A DNA stretch of 64,000 bases from Planococcus circulans (GCF_020023385.1 NZ_JAIQCL010000001.1:62001-126000), one strand, 5' to 3'. Positions 51,179-60,702 are shown, numbered from the stretch's first letter. The notes: generated from the letters alone by a model not told the origin. Translations and numbers: made by a program.

Positions 51179-52684
51179 TCAATTATCCAGTTGATAGATC
51201 TTCGAATATTTCTCTTCCAGATACTCAGCCAAGTGATCCGGGTTTAGTCCTTCTCCCGTGACTTCCTTAAGAATTTCCAATGGTTTTTTAAACGCCCCAT
51301 GATGATGGATATTTTTGCTCAACCACTCACGAATCGGCGTGATGTCCCGCTCCGCCAATAGCTCATCGAAATTCGGCAAATCCTTCAGCATCGCATTCTT
51401 GAGCTGCGCCGCATACATATAACCCAGTGCATACGATGGGAAATAACCGAAGCTCGCGCCTGCCCAATGGACATCCTGCAGCACGCCTTCCGCGTCATTG
51501 GAAGGCCGGACGCCCAAATACTCTTCGTATTTGTCGTTCCATAACTGTGGCAAATCACTGACCTGTAAATCTCCATCAAATAACCCTTTTTCAAGTTCAT
51601 AACGGACCATAATATGCAATGCATACGACAGTTCATCCGCTTCAATTCGAATCAAGGACGGTTTGGATTCATTGATTGCCCGCACATAATCCGCTAGTTC
51701 GACTTCAGCAAATTGCTTGGGAGCATATTCCTTCAAAAGGCCGAAGTTTTTCTGCCAGAAATGTTCATTGCGGCCGATAAAGTTTTCGCAGAACAAGGAC
51801 TGGGATTCATGGATCCCCATAGATGCACCCGTCTCAATCGGCAACCCAGCTAATGCTTCACCCAAATTCTGTTCGTACATGGCATGTCCGCCTTCATGGA
51901 TTGTGCCGAAGACGGCGTTGCGGAAATCGCCTTCGTCGTATTTGGTCGTTACGCGGATATCCTGCCGGTTAATCGATATCATGAACGGGTGAACCGTTTC
52001 ATCCAGTCTGCCTGCTTCGAAATCATAGCCCAGCTGCTCCAGCATCTGCCGGCTGAAGTCCTGCTGTGCCTGTTTCGGAAAATGGTCATAGAGAAATGCC
52101 GTTTCCGGCTTGTTTGGTGAAGCGGCAATTTTTTGAACCAATGGCACGATGCGTTCGCGCAGCTTGCCGAATACCTCATCCAGAACTTCAGTAGTCATCC
52201 CCGGTTCGTACTGATCGAGCAAGGTATTATAGGGACTGCCATTTTTTTCACCCCAATAGCCGACCATTTTTTTCGTACTGCTGACCAAATCCTCCAGATA
52301 AGGAAGGAACAACGAAAAGTCCGAAGCTTCTTTAGCGGTTTCCCATACCGATTCCGCTTTCGATTTCAAAATGATGAATTCTTTGTATTCTGCAGGAGGG
52401 ACCTTTTTGCTCAAATCGTATTCTTTGCGGGCTTCTTCTACAGAACGGCGGATAAAAGGATCCAGCGTTGCCTGATCCGCTTCCAAAGAAGACAGCAATT
52501 CGCCGAATTCATCCGATGTCGATAGATTGAATACTTCCGCAGATAAGGTACCGATGCTTTCAGAGCGAAGTTCCACTCCTTTTTTGGGAGCACCTGTCCG
52601 TAAATCCCAGTACAATAACGCGATTGCTTCTTCATAACCCTTAATCTTGCTGAAATGATCGGTAAACTGTTTTTCGAGTGACAC
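51179..52684 (-). CDS. ypwA: M32 family metallocarboxypeptidase
   Basis: 501 residues, the full family length. The zinc motif is HEGGH (263-267) with HESQSLFCENFIGR (starting near residue 293) providing the third ligand glutamate; both are the M32 signature. The enzyme removes C-terminal residues from peptides in the cytoplasm (B. subtilis YpwA, Thermus CP1). GTG start after GGAGGG. Its position between dynA and ypvA agrees with the B. subtilis order of yp genes. Confidence 0.93.
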   Translation of the reverse strand: MSLEKQFTDHFSKIKGYEEAIALLYWDLRTGAPKKGVELRSESIGTLSAEVFNLSTSDEFGELLSSLEADQATLDPFIRRSVEEARKEYDLSKKVPPAEYKEFIILKSKAESVWETAKEASDFSLFLPYLEDLVSSTKKMVGYWGEKNGSPYNTLLDQYEPGMTTEVLDEVFGKLRERIVPLVQKIAASPNKPETAFLYDHFPKQAQQDFSRQMLEQLGYDFEAGRLDETVHPFMISINRQDIRVTTKYDEGDFRNAVFGTIHEGGHAMYEQNLGEALAGLPIETGASMGIHESQSLFCENFIGRNEHFWQKNFGLLKEYAPKQFAEVELADYVRAINESKPSLIRIEADELSYALHIMVRYELEKGLFDGDLQVSDLPQLWNDKYEEYLGVRPSNDAEGVLQDVHWAGASFGYFPSYALGYMYAAQLKNAMLKDLPNFDELLAERDITPIREWLSKNIHHHGAFKKPLEILKEVTGEGLNPDHLAEYLEEKYSKIYQLDN

Positions 52685-52737
52685 AAAAATCCCTCCAATG
52701 GTTGATGAGACTATTGTATCACAAGGAAACCAGCAGC

Positions 52738-54645
52738 TTAAAAGTTTTCAGCAGGTACCGGCAGGATTGTTTCCCATAGATGTTCCACACGCAACTCGTC
52801 TTCATTTAGCAGCAAATGGATTTCTCCATAATCCTTCGAGGTCCGGATCAGACGTCCAATTCCCTGCTGGATGCGAAGCTGCATGAAAGGCAAATCGATT
52901 TCTTCCAGCGGATTATTGCTGAATTTGCGCTTGGCATCAAAAACAGGATCTTTCGGTGGGAATGGCAGATCAACGATGATGACTTTCGTCAATGCTTCAC
53001 CGGGCAGATCCAAACCTTCCCATAGATGATAGGAACATAGAATCTGGAACTTGCCTTCCTGGAACTCCTTGACGACCGTCGACAGCTCACGGTCCCCTTC
53101 GAATTCAATGGTGTATTGATGGTCCAAAGGCAGGGATTTCTTGAAGTTATCCATTTCCATCTTCGAAGTGAACAACACCAGCGACTGATCACCTGTACTG
53201 AACAGGTCATAGACACGTTCGAATTTCTGCTCTTGTTCAAGCGGATGCTTGAAGATTTTCATAACATCTTCATAGTCGAATGGAGATGGTACAGAAAACG
53301 ATTGGTATTTGTCGATTCCAAGACTATCCGATAGGTAAGTGAAATCTTTTTGGATCGATAAGGTAGCGGAAGAAAAAATGATCGGAATTTTTCCGTCAAA
53401 TAGTTTTTCATCCAATATATCCGTTACAAGGCGCGGCATGATGACCAGCGTCTCGATTTCGTCTTTTATTTCCAGCCACGTTACAGCATCGCCTTCTTCG
53501 ACAAACAAACGCATCGAGAAGGTGTATTGCTCAAAATACTCTTCCGCCAGACGCAGTTCGTATTCCGGAATGGTGAACAGCTCGCCTTCAAAGACAAATT
53601 CCTCCATCATCAAATCGATGTGGCGAATCAGCATTTTGCCGACTTTGACCAATTCCGGCGCTTTGGTGATCGCTTTTCGGTCTTCGATGCTTTCGACGGT
53701 ATGGATGCGCAGCAGACGGAAAAATTCGTTGTGCAGATCGATTGCCTGCTCAATCATGTTCAAGGTTTTTTCGCGCATGCCATCGGAAAGAATGCTTTCC
53801 GTTACATCTTGAAGCGTGCTTTCCTGTACTTCATAAGTCAATGCACGCTGTGCGGAAAATTCCAGCAGATGGCCTTCATCCAGTACGATTTGGGAGAATT
53901 CAGGAAGCAAAGGTGTCTGCCCTTCACGTTTGCGTGTTTCTTTTGTCCAAATATGCTCCATTAGGAAGTCATGCGAGCAAATGACCAGATCCGTCGCCTG
54001 GCGGTAATGGTTGCGGTGGATGGTCTGTCCGCATTTATTGCGCAGTTCACAAGCATTGCAGTTCTGGATCGGGTGGTAGTTGACTTGCTGCCATTCTTCA
54101 TCCGTGACTTCCGGATAACTTGAGCGTTCACCGTATGGATAAGTGTTTTGCATGGAATAGGTTTTGTTGACGAATTCCGGCAGGCTGTATTCGATATCGT
54201 CCAGAAAATCAGCATCGCTGCGTTTTTTTGCACCTTCCAGGCGCTGGAGACATAAATACTGGTCGCGCGATTTCGCCAATCGGACATCCAGGTTCAAGTC
54301 AAACAGCTCATTCAGGCGGTCAACATCCCCGCCCTTTTTCACCAATTGCTCGATCAGGGTTTCATCTGCACACGATATAAGTGCCGGTTTCCCGGTATAG
54401 CGGGCATAGGCGATGGCCGGAAGCAGGTAGGCCATGGTTTTCCCTGTCCCTACGCCTGCTTCTGCAAACAACACTGCTTTTTCTTTCAATGCCTGTTCGA
54501 TTTGGAAAGACATGAACACTTGTTCATCGCGAAGATCATAGCCTTTTTCAGGCAATTCGTCGTAGAAGATATCGCCGATCCAGTCATTGAGTGATTCAAA
54601 GAAAGTTTTGTCCTTCGTTAAAGGGAATGGTAGTGGCTGTCTCAT
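52738..54645 (-). CDS. ypvA: DinG/XPD-type ATP-dependent helicase YpvA
   Basis: 635 residues. Walker A GVGTGKT at 64-70, helicase motif II DEGH near 253, and the C-terminal ICSYHLWEGLDLPG and RIQQGIGRLIRT motifs (V and VI). Between motif Ia and II are several cysteines (LCLQRL, NCNACELRNKCG) that fit an Fe-S cluster as in XPD/DinG. It should unwind DNA 5'-3', including RNA-DNA hybrids. B. subtilis carries this gene between ypwA and ypsC, as here. Confidence 0.9.
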   Translation of the reverse strand: MRQPLPFPLTKDKTFFESLNDWIGDIFYDELPEKGYDLRDEQVFMSFQIEQALKEKAVLFAEAGVGTGKTMAYLLPAIAYARYTGKPALISCADETLIEQLVKKGGDVDRLNELFDLNLDVRLAKSRDQYLCLQRLEGAKKRSDADFLDDIEYSLPEFVNKTYSMQNTYPYGERSSYPEVTDEEWQQVNYHPIQNCNACELRNKCGQTIHRNHYRQATDLVICSHDFLMEHIWTKETRKREGQTPLLPEFSQIVLDEGHLLEFSAQRALTYEVQESTLQDVTESILSDGMREKTLNMIEQAIDLHNEFFRLLRIHTVESIEDRKAITKAPELVKVGKMLIRHIDLMMEEFVFEGELFTIPEYELRLAEEYFEQYTFSMRLFVEEGDAVTWLEIKDEIETLVIMPRLVTDILDEKLFDGKIPIIFSSATLSIQKDFTYLSDSLGIDKYQSFSVPSPFDYEDVMKIFKHPLEQEQKFERVYDLFSTGDQSLVLFTSKMEMDNFKKSLPLDHQYTIEFEGDRELSTVVKEFQEGKFQILCSYHLWEGLDLPGEALTKVIIVDLPFPPKDPVFDAKRKFSNNPLEEIDLPFMQLRIQQGIGRLIRTSKDYGEIHLLLNEDELRVEHLWETILPVPAENF

Positions 54646-54698
54646 AAACTCTCCTCACAGAGAAACGGAAGAGCTGCTGCCCTTCCGTCTCGTCTCAT

Positions 54699-55832
54699 TT
54701 ATTTTTTAGAACGTTCTCCCCAGAACTGGAAAAGATCTGTACGGATAAACCCGTTGAATAATTTACGTTTTTTTGTAGCTGGCTGACCATAAAGGGTTTC
54801 GAAACGCCCCATGGAGGACAGCATGTAGACTGACCATGTCGGATGCTGCGCAAATACGCGGCCCATGTCAGCAATCATTTCTTCGATGACTTCAATTTCA
54901 CCAAGACGCTCTCCGTAAGGCGGGTTGCCGACGACAACGCCGTTTTCTTCTGTCGTGGTGAAATCTTTTACTTGGCGCTGCTCGAATTGGATCAAGTCAG
55001 CAAAACCGGCTTCCCGGGCATTTTCTTCCGCAATCTTCAGCATGCGATGATCGATATCTGTCCCCAGAATGTTAAGCGGTTGGTCATAGTTCGCCAACTC
55101 TTCCGCTTCTTCGCGGACTTCATCCCAAATTTCCTGACCGATCCATGGCCACTCTTCGCTGTCGAAATCACGGTTATAGCCAGGCGCCAGGTTTTGTCCG
55201 ATCATTGCCGCCTCGATGGCGATGGTTCCGGAACCACAGAACGGATCCACGAATGGACGGTCGGGAGTCCAACGTGATAATTTCACCAAGGCCGCAGCCA
55301 AGGTTTCTTTTAATGGTGCTTCACCCTGATCCAGGCGGTAGCCGCGTTTATGAAGGCCGGCTCCACTCGTATCGATGGATAGTTGGACCTTGTCTTTTAA
55401 AATCGATACTTCTATTTTAAAGCGCGGTCCGGTTTCATCCAAAAAGGAATTGCGGTGATACGCTTTTTTCAAACGCTCAACAATCGCTTTTTTAACAATG
55501 GACTGACAGTTGGGCACACTGTGCAAAGTCGATTTAACCGATTTCCCTTGTACCGGGAATTCAGCATCCACCGGCAGGAACTTTTCCCACTCGATTTCTT
55601 TTGTGCGTTCGAACAGTTCATCAAAGGTATATGCATTGAATTCACCAGCAATGATCTTGACGCGGTCAGCTGTCCGCAGCCATAGATTTGTTTTGGCGAT
55701 ATCGCGTTCATTTCCTTCAAAAAATACTTTGCCGTTCTCAGTTTCCGTTTCGTACCCTAATTCTTTTACTTCGTTGGCTACAATGGACTCAAGGCCCATC
55801 GCGGCGGTTGCGAGCAATTTAAATGTTGTCAT
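54699..55832 (-). CDS. ypsC: THUMP-domain 23S rRNA m2G methyltransferase (YpsC/RlmL-like)
   Basis: 377 residues: N-terminal THUMP (about 45-155) and a class I methyltransferase. The catalytic NPPY motif is VVGNPPYGERLG near 303; FVDPFCGSGTIAIEAAMIGQNLAPG near 194 is motif I. It corresponds to the N-terminal half of E. coli RlmL, which makes m2G2445 in 23S rRNA. ATG after GAGAGGGAGTC. A GGTCAATTGACC palindrome lies 57 bp upstream. Confidence 0.92.
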   Translation of the reverse strand: MTTFKLLATAAMGLESIVANEVKELGYETETENGKVFFEGNERDIAKTNLWLRTADRVKIIAGEFNAYTFDELFERTKEIEWEKFLPVDAEFPVQGKSVKSTLHSVPNCQSIVKKAIVERLKKAYHRNSFLDETGPRFKIEVSILKDKVQLSIDTSGAGLHKRGYRLDQGEAPLKETLAAALVKLSRWTPDRPFVDPFCGSGTIAIEAAMIGQNLAPGYNRDFDSEEWPWIGQEIWDEVREEAEELANYDQPLNILGTDIDHRMLKIAEENAREAGFADLIQFEQRQVKDFTTTEENGVVVGNPPYGERLGEIEVIEEMIADMGRVFAQHPTWSVYMLSSMGRFETLYGQPATKKRKLFNGFIRTDLFQFWGERSKK

Positions 55833-55963
55833 AACGACTCCCTCTCCAGTTGTTCACTATTTCAGATTTCAGTGTTTGTTTTATTGGTGGTCAATTGACC
55901 TACCTATATATTTTCAGTGTATAGGTTAATCTCTTTTTAATATTAACTCCTTTTCTGCTGTTG
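55833..55963. other. promoter region of ypsC
   Basis: It contains the perfect palindrome GGTCAATTGACC (55889-55900) and A/T-rich sequence, plus CCTATA/TATAGG inverted words at 55903-55925. No gene is present in this stretch. Confidence 0.4.
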
Positions 55964-55970
55964 ATATTCC

Positions 55971-56076
55971 GCAAACCAACTCCGCTTTCCTGCGGGCTTG
56001 CGCCGAACTAACTCGGACTTGCTGTCCGAGTGGATTTCGGCACTTCGCTATACCGCGGGAGTCTCCGTTGGTGTGC
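55971..56076. repeat. folded intergenic GC-rich repeat, copy B
   Basis: Outer arms GCAAACCAAC (55971-55980) and GTTGGTGTGC (56067-56076) pair at nine of ten positions. The inner words CTCCGCTTTCC-TGCGGGC and CCGCGGGAGTCTCCG match copy A, but the arms have different sequence, so complementarity is kept while sequence changes. A central ACTCGGACT/AGTCCGAGT-type stem adds to the fold. Confidence 0.7.
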
Positions 56077-56186
56077 TCCATATCTTTTTAAATCAGAAAA
56101 ATAAGGAAGCAAATTTTATAAATCTTGTAGGTTATTCCGCAAAACATTTAAGTTTGTATTCTCTGGATATCTCTTAGAAGAAAGAG

Positions 56187-56290
56187 TGGAAGGCGGCGAC
56201 TCCTGCGGGAAAGCGGAGTGATGAGACCCCGCAGGAGCTTGCGACGAGGAGGCTCAACGCTTCGCCCGCGGAAAGCGTCCGCCTGAAACG
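56187..56290. repeat. folded intergenic GC-rich repeat, copy C (inverted)
   Basis: Contains GGCGGCGACTCCTGCGGGAAAG, GACCCCGCAGGAG, GACGAGGAGGCTC and CCGCGGAAAGCGTCCGCC in series. Relative to copies A and B it lies in the opposite orientation. This form is common between genes in Planococcaceae and other Bacillales, to my knowledge; role unknown. Confidence 0.7.
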
Positions 56291-56337
56291 ATTTCTTCAA
56301 AATCTATGCTTTTAAACATTCCGTCTTTTAATATGAA

Positions 56338-56364
56338 GAAAAGCTCCCCCAAAAGGGGAGCCTT
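56338..56364 (-). terminator. rnpB terminator
   Basis: GGCTCCCC pairs with GGGGAGC(T), followed by TTTTC on the minus strand, 15 bases past the RNase P RNA end. Confidence 0.85.
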
Positions 56365-56377
56365 TGATAAGCATTTT

Positions 56378-56779
56378 AAGACCATGTGAAATTCTATAAG
56401 CCATGTTTTGTTTCCACGTACTCAAACGGTTTGCACCTTGTACTAGTGGACAGCAACCATCTATCTGCAAACTTGCGTCTGCCTCTTCATCGGTTCATTT
56501 CCCTCAGAAAAGTGCCCCTACCATAATTTGGGTTTCTCGCTCACGGGGTTTACCTCGTTCCACCTGTATAATTTCTTATACAGCTCCGTCACTGTGGCAC
56601 CTTCAGGGTATTTCGGCCATATCCGAAGACTTAGGCGTTCTACCCGCCGTCAGCTATTGCTAGCTGCCCCAGCTTATTGTTTCACTGGGCGCGATCACTA
56701 CGGTCATCTCAGAACCGTGCGAGCATGGACTTTCCTCTCCAGCTAAAAAGCCGGAGCGATTGCCAGAATTTCAAATGGC
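56378..56779 (-). ncRNA. rnpB: RNase P RNA, class B
   Basis: About 402 nt. The conserved words read in order on the minus strand: GAGGAAAGTCCATGCTCGC (P4/CR-I), GGTAAACCCC, GAGCGAGAAACCCAAATT, AGATAGATGGTTGC, and ACAAAACATGGCTTATAG near the 3' end. The ends pair as P1 (CCATTTGAAATTCT with AGAATTTCACATGG). It is the catalytic RNA that trims tRNA 5' ends. Promoter TTGTTT-17-TATACT lies upstream and a hairpin terminator after. The position between ypsC and gpsB is as in B. subtilis. Confidence 0.96.
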
Positions 56780-56785
56780 TTTATA

Positions 56786-56814
56786 AGTATACGTCATTTG
56801 ATGCAATAAAACAA
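56786..56814 (-). promoter_or_regulatory. rnpB promoter
   Basis: -35 TTGTTT (56809-56814), 17 bp, -10 TATACT (56786-56791) on the minus strand; predicted start near 56779 coincides with the 5' strand of P1. Confidence 0.75.
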
Positions 56815-56819
56815 TCGTT

Positions 56820-57113
56820 TTAGTTGTTGTCCAGTTTGTTTCCGAAAACATGGTTCTCTAAATGGGATAGGCGGCGCAAAATATCGAAATTGGTTGTGCC
56901 GGGAGCCGGTGTCGCCTGTTTTCTTGGTGTATCTTCCAATTCCATACGCAAGCGTTTGTTTTCATTTTGAAGTTGTTCGATCCGCTTCGAGAAAGCTTCG
57001 TAATCCTGGATGATTTCGTCCAGGAAATGGTCCACTTCATCCTGATTGTAACCGCGCATCGCTGTTTTAAAATCTTTTTCAAGTATATCTTTAGATGTGA
57101 ATTTATTTTCCAT
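56820..57113 (-). CDS. gpsB: cell division protein GpsB
   Basis: 97 residues. The N-terminal DivIVA-like domain ([38 protein letters not shown]) binds membranes and PBP partners; a coiled coil follows (about 35-62), then a linker and the conserved C-terminal [16 protein letters not shown] that forms the trimer. GpsB moves PBP1/PonA between division and elongation sites; ponA is encoded further right in this window. B. subtilis has ypsA directly upstream; here mrfB takes that place. Confidence 0.95.
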   Translation of the reverse strand: MENKFTSKDILEKDFKTAMRGYNQDEVDHFLDEIIQDYEAFSKRIEQLQNENKRLRMELEDTPRKQATPAPGTTNFDILRRLSHLENHVFGNKLDNN

Positions 57114-57138
57114 TCCAATCGTCCTTCCATAAAAAACT

Positions 57139-57170
57139 ACCTTATGCTAAGTATAGCATAAGGTGGATTT
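57139..57170 (-). terminator. terminator between mrfB and gpsB
   Basis: ACCTTATGCTA pairs perfectly with TAGCATAAGGT; the minus strand then reads AGTTTTTTATG. Confidence 0.8.
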
Positions 57171-57177
57171 TTCGTGT

Positions 57178-58425
57178 TTAGTTCTCTTCAAGTTCCGGGC
57201 GTTTTTTTCGCTTTTTCTCTTCCAGGCGCGCCAATCTTTTACGGATGTCTTCAATGAGCGACTGGCGCACTTTCGTATGCTCGCTTGCTTCTTTTGCAAA
57301 GCCGGCCATGATGACTGCCTGATCCAAATCACGCAGTTGATGCTCGTACAATTTGGCTGCATGGATCCATGCTTCCACTTCGATGCTGCCGCGCAAGTGA
57401 GGGGCAGCTTCCTTGAACAATTTAACGGCTTCCTCCGGCTGGCCACCTCTTTTTTTCTGAATGGCCAACAAATAACGCGCTAATGCAGAAGAGGCTCCTC
57501 TTTCGACCGTAACATGTTCGAGATAAGCCGCACTTTGGTCGAACTGCTTCAAGTCGGCATACCATTTGCCGATATTGGTGTAGGCACCGCTCGTTTCCGA
57601 TTCCATATCCTCCATCAGTAAATTGGATGACAATACATACAATGACACCAGTGACAGGATATCCAGTTCATTGTGGTACAGAACTTTTGCCAGGCCATCC
57701 GGAAAACCGCTCTTCACTGCATCGAGGTAGATGGCGGGAATCAGGTAGCCCGGCACATCCCCCTGCCGCATAAAACCGAGCTTCTCCTCTTCGATGGTGC
57801 TCAGCTTCATCCGGGCCAATTCATTTTTCCAGATCCGTTTGGTGCCATGGAACAAATCGATTTGGCGCGGCACCGGCAATTTCGGAAGAATGTGTCGATG
57901 CATGGTCCAGCGGGACATCAGCTGGGGCCAATCGAAGCTTTTGCCGTTATAGGAAAAGATGATGGGATCATCCGTTTTCCATAGACCGGTCTCATATAGA
58001 AACGCCGCTTCATGCGAAGGGTCCGGCATGATGTATTGCATCATCTCGAAATGATCACTGCGCTTGACCAATAGGCCGATCAAAAAGATATAAGCACCCG
58101 TTCCGCTGAGCCCTGTCGTCTCCGTATCGAAAAAGACGAGCGGATCCTCTTCCTTCAGTTTGAAAGGGTGGTCAAAATCCGTATTTTCCCAGGCCTTCAG
58201 TACGGGATCCAGTTCATTCAAGGTAACGGATCCATGAAGGGTATCGAGCGGATAGATGATTTTCTTCCGAAAGACAAATCCGAATTTATTCTCGACAAGC
58301 TCCAAACCGATCCTATTCCATTTATCTTCGTGAAGCGGCCGCTCTGCCGCTTTGGGCTGCTGCTTCTGGGCAGGCTTTTTCTTCAACATGCCTTTCATCT
58401 GGAGAAGCTTATTTTCAAACGACAT
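57178..58425 (-). CDS. mrfB: MrfB (YprB) DEDD-family exonuclease with TPR-like tail
   Basis: 415 residues. The exonuclease core begins at VFFDTETTGLSGTGAY with Asp100 and Glu102; ending motif NELDILSLVSLY carries the second aspartate (DEDDh/y-type). The C-terminal ~130 residues are helical repeats (YADLKQFDQSAAYLEHV). In B. subtilis MrfB digests DNA together with the MrfA helicase in repair of mitomycin lesions. ATG after GAGGTGAAGAGGG. It follows mrfA by six bases. Confidence 0.92.
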   Translation of the reverse strand: MSFENKLLQMKGMLKKKPAQKQQPKAAERPLHEDKWNRIGLELVENKFGFVFRKKIIYPLDTLHGSVTLNELDPVLKAWENTDFDHPFKLKEEDPLVFFDTETTGLSGTGAYIFLIGLLVKRSDHFEMMQYIMPDPSHEAAFLYETGLWKTDDPIIFSYNGKSFDWPQLMSRWTMHRHILPKLPVPRQIDLFHGTKRIWKNELARMKLSTIEEEKLGFMRQGDVPGYLIPAIYLDAVKSGFPDGLAKVLYHNELDILSLVSLYVLSSNLLMEDMESETSGAYTNIGKWYADLKQFDQSAAYLEHVTVERGASSALARYLLAIQKKRGGQPEEAVKLFKEAAPHLRGSIEVEAWIHAAKLYEHQLRDLDQAVIMAGFAKEASEHTKVRQSLIEDIRKRLARLEEKKRKKRPELEEN

Positions 58426-58431
58426 CCCTCT

Positions 58432-60702
58432 TCACCTCTCTTTGCGAAGCTCATCCAGCAACCGGATGACATGGCTCTTCATGCTGACGGCAGCATCTTG
58501 TGCACCGATGCAGGACGGGCATCCGTCCAGGCAAGGGCATTCCGAGACATGCTGCTGCGCTTTATCGAGCAATGGCCGCCACAAATCGTAGATCCGCTCG
58601 CTGATACCGATGCCCCCCGGATAGGAGTCGTGGATGAAAAAGGATGGCATATCATTGTGCGGCGATTTCACCTGCGGTACGACATGGACATCCCGCCGGT
58701 CGCATTGAACGAATATCGGGATGAACGACTCGATCGCATAGGCAGCTCCGGTCATGGTATCCGACAATTCCGCTTCCGAAAAATCTTCCGGCTTCGTGAA
58801 GCTCAGCCACGTCGACGACGTATGCAACTCTTCCGCCGGCAGTGAAATCGGTCCGGAACCGATATTGTCATGTGAATCAAAACGGATTTTTTTGAAAATC
58901 GTCGGCATCGCGAGTACCGCGATATCCCCGTAAAAAACTTCCGAGCCGTTCATCTTCTTGTCTTTGTCTTCACTCATCACTTTCAGTTCCACTGCCAGAT
59001 TGGCATCCGTGAAATAATCGACGTCGACTTCCCTGACGTAAGCTTTCTTTTCTTCCCAGTCCAGGATCTCCACTTGAAATTGTGTGCCCTGATGCAGGTA
59101 AATCGCTTCTTCATGCAATAATGTCATGGCGCTGAAACGGTCCATTTCACCGATCACACGTGTGTCTGCAGGTATAGACTGGTCGATGATGACGACATTT
59201 TCCTGCGAAGCTGACCGCAGGGAGATGTCATGCGCCGGGAAACGATCGCTCATCCAATGCCAGCGATCCGATGTCCGGACGAGCACCCCTTCTTCCTGCA
59301 GGTACTCGAGCAGTTCCTGGACTTCGAACTCCCCGTATTGATCGTCAATGCGAAATGGCAATTCAAACGAAGCACATTTCAAATGGTCCATCAGGATGAT
59401 GATGTTCTCCGGGTGGATGCGTGCTTCTTCCGGAGACTGGTCCAGCAAATATTCCGGATGGTTGATGATGTATTGATCAAGTGCTGTCGACTGGGCTACA
59501 TAGATCACCAGCGATTCATCCTGCCGCCGTCCAGCCCGTCCTGCCTGCTGCCAGGCGCTGGCGATATTGCCGGGATAGCCCGTCATGATGCAGGCCTGAA
59601 GCTGTCCGATGTCGACGCCAAGCTCCAGTGCATTGGTGGATACCACGCATTGGATCGAACCGTCACGCAAGCCTTTTTCGATGGCTCGGCGCTCCGTCGG
59701 CAGATAGCCCCCCCGGTAGCCTTTAATCGAGTCGTCCTGCAGCTTCATTTTGGTGATCGCCTGAAGATACGTTACCAGCATCTCGACACGGACCCGGCTC
59801 TTGGCAAAGACGATGGTCTGAATGCCATTTTTGATCAAATGGGTGGCCAGGTCGCGGACTTCCAATATCGCGCTTCTGCGGACACCGAAAGTCGGATGGA
59901 TAATCGGTGGATTGTAGAAGACGATATGTTTCTTGCCTGAAGGTGCCCCGTTTTGGTCAATCAGCTTGTGGATGCTGTTGGTCAGGTTTTCCGCCAGCTC
60001 TTTTGGATTGGCGATGGTCGCGGATGTACAGATAAAGACCGGATTGCTGCCGTAAAATTCACAGATCCTTTTGAGTCTGCGGATAACATGCGCCACATGT
60101 GTGCCGAATATGCCTTTGTACGTATGCAGTTCATCGATGACTATATAATGAAGGTTCTCGAAAAGAGAGACCCATTTTGTATGATGCGGCAGGATGGCGG
60201 AATGCAGCATGTCCGGATTGGTCATCACAATCTGTCCTGCTTTACGTACCTTGGTCCGAATCGCCGGTGACGTGTCTCCGTCATAGGTATAAGATAGAAT
60301 CGACTCTTCGGTCTTCTCGATCAAGTCATGGAGATCACTTTTCTGGTCTTGCGCCAATGCTTTTGTCGGGAACAAGTACAGAGCCCGTGCACCCGGATCG
60401 TTTAGAATCTTGTGCAGGACCGGCAGATGATAGCAATAGGACTTTCCTGACGCTGTCGGTGTTACGGCGGTGAACGAATTACCGGAAGTCGCCAAATCGA
60501 ACGCTTCACGCTGATGGGTATACAACTGCTCTATGCCTTTTTTGCGGAGAGCCGCTTTTAGGCTGTCGTGCATTTCCGGTGGAAAGTCAGCGTATTGGGC
60601 AGGTTTTTCTTGTCTGGTATGCCAATGCACGATCCGCTCCATCATATCCGGTTCTGTTTTCCATTCATCCATCAACTCAGGCAGGTTTTTTCGCTTAATC
60701 AT
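58432..60702 (-). CDS. mrfA: MrfA (YprA) DEAD/DEAH helicase with zinc-binding DUF1998
   Basis: 756 residues from the ATG overlapping the end of yppE by eight bases; the open frame extends 38 codons further but without family similarity. Walker A TPTASGKS (about 81-88), DELH box (VIDELHTYKG), motif VI QQAGRAGRRQ. The C-terminal DUF1998 ends CPCLDGCPSCIG, four Cys that bind zinc. MrfA moves 3'-5' and, with MrfB, removes mitomycin adducts independently of UvrABC in B. subtilis. Length agrees with B. subtilis YprA. Confidence 0.93.
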   Translation of the reverse strand: MIKRKNLPELMDEWKTEPDMMERIVHWHTRQEKPAQYADFPPEMHDSLKAALRKKGIEQLYTHQREAFDLATSGNSFTAVTPTASGKSYCYHLPVLHKILNDPGARALYLFPTKALAQDQKSDLHDLIEKTEESILSYTYDGDTSPAIRTKVRKAGQIVMTNPDMLHSAILPHHTKWVSLFENLHYIVIDELHTYKGIFGTHVAHVIRRLKRICEFYGSNPVFICTSATIANPKELAENLTNSIHKLIDQNGAPSGKKHIVFYNPPIIHPTFGVRRSAILEVRDLATHLIKNGIQTIVFAKSRVRVEMLVTYLQAITKMKLQDDSIKGYRGGYLPTERRAIEKGLRDGSIQCVVSTNALELGVDIGQLQACIMTGYPGNIASAWQQAGRAGRRQDESLVIYVAQSTALDQYIINHPEYLLDQSPEEARIHPENIIILMDHLKCASFELPFRIDDQYGEFEVQELLEYLQEEGVLVRTSDRWHWMSDRFPAHDISLRSASQENVVIIDQSIPADTRVIGEMDRFSAMTLLHEEAIYLHQGTQFQVEILDWEEKKAYVREVDVDYFTDANLAVELKVMSEDKDKKMNGSEVFYGDIAVLAMPTIFKKIRFDSHDNIGSGPISLPAEELHTSSTWLSFTKPEDFSEAELSDTMTGAAYAIESFIPIFVQCDRRDVHVVPQVKSPHNDMPSFFIHDSYPGGIGISERIYDLWRPLLDKAQQHVSECPCLDGCPSCIGAQDAAVSMKSHVIRLLDELRKER

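Noticed and set aside
56403-56746. Two plus-strand open frames in the rnpB region
   Set aside because: The region folds and reads as RNase P RNA on the minus strand; the frames are its reverse complement.
59230-59940. Long plus-strand open frame opposite mrfA (236 codons), and similar ones opposite dynA (47773-48276) and mrfB (58168-58845)
   Set aside because: They lie wholly inside well-supported genes on the other strand, have no ribosome site and read as composition-driven shadows.
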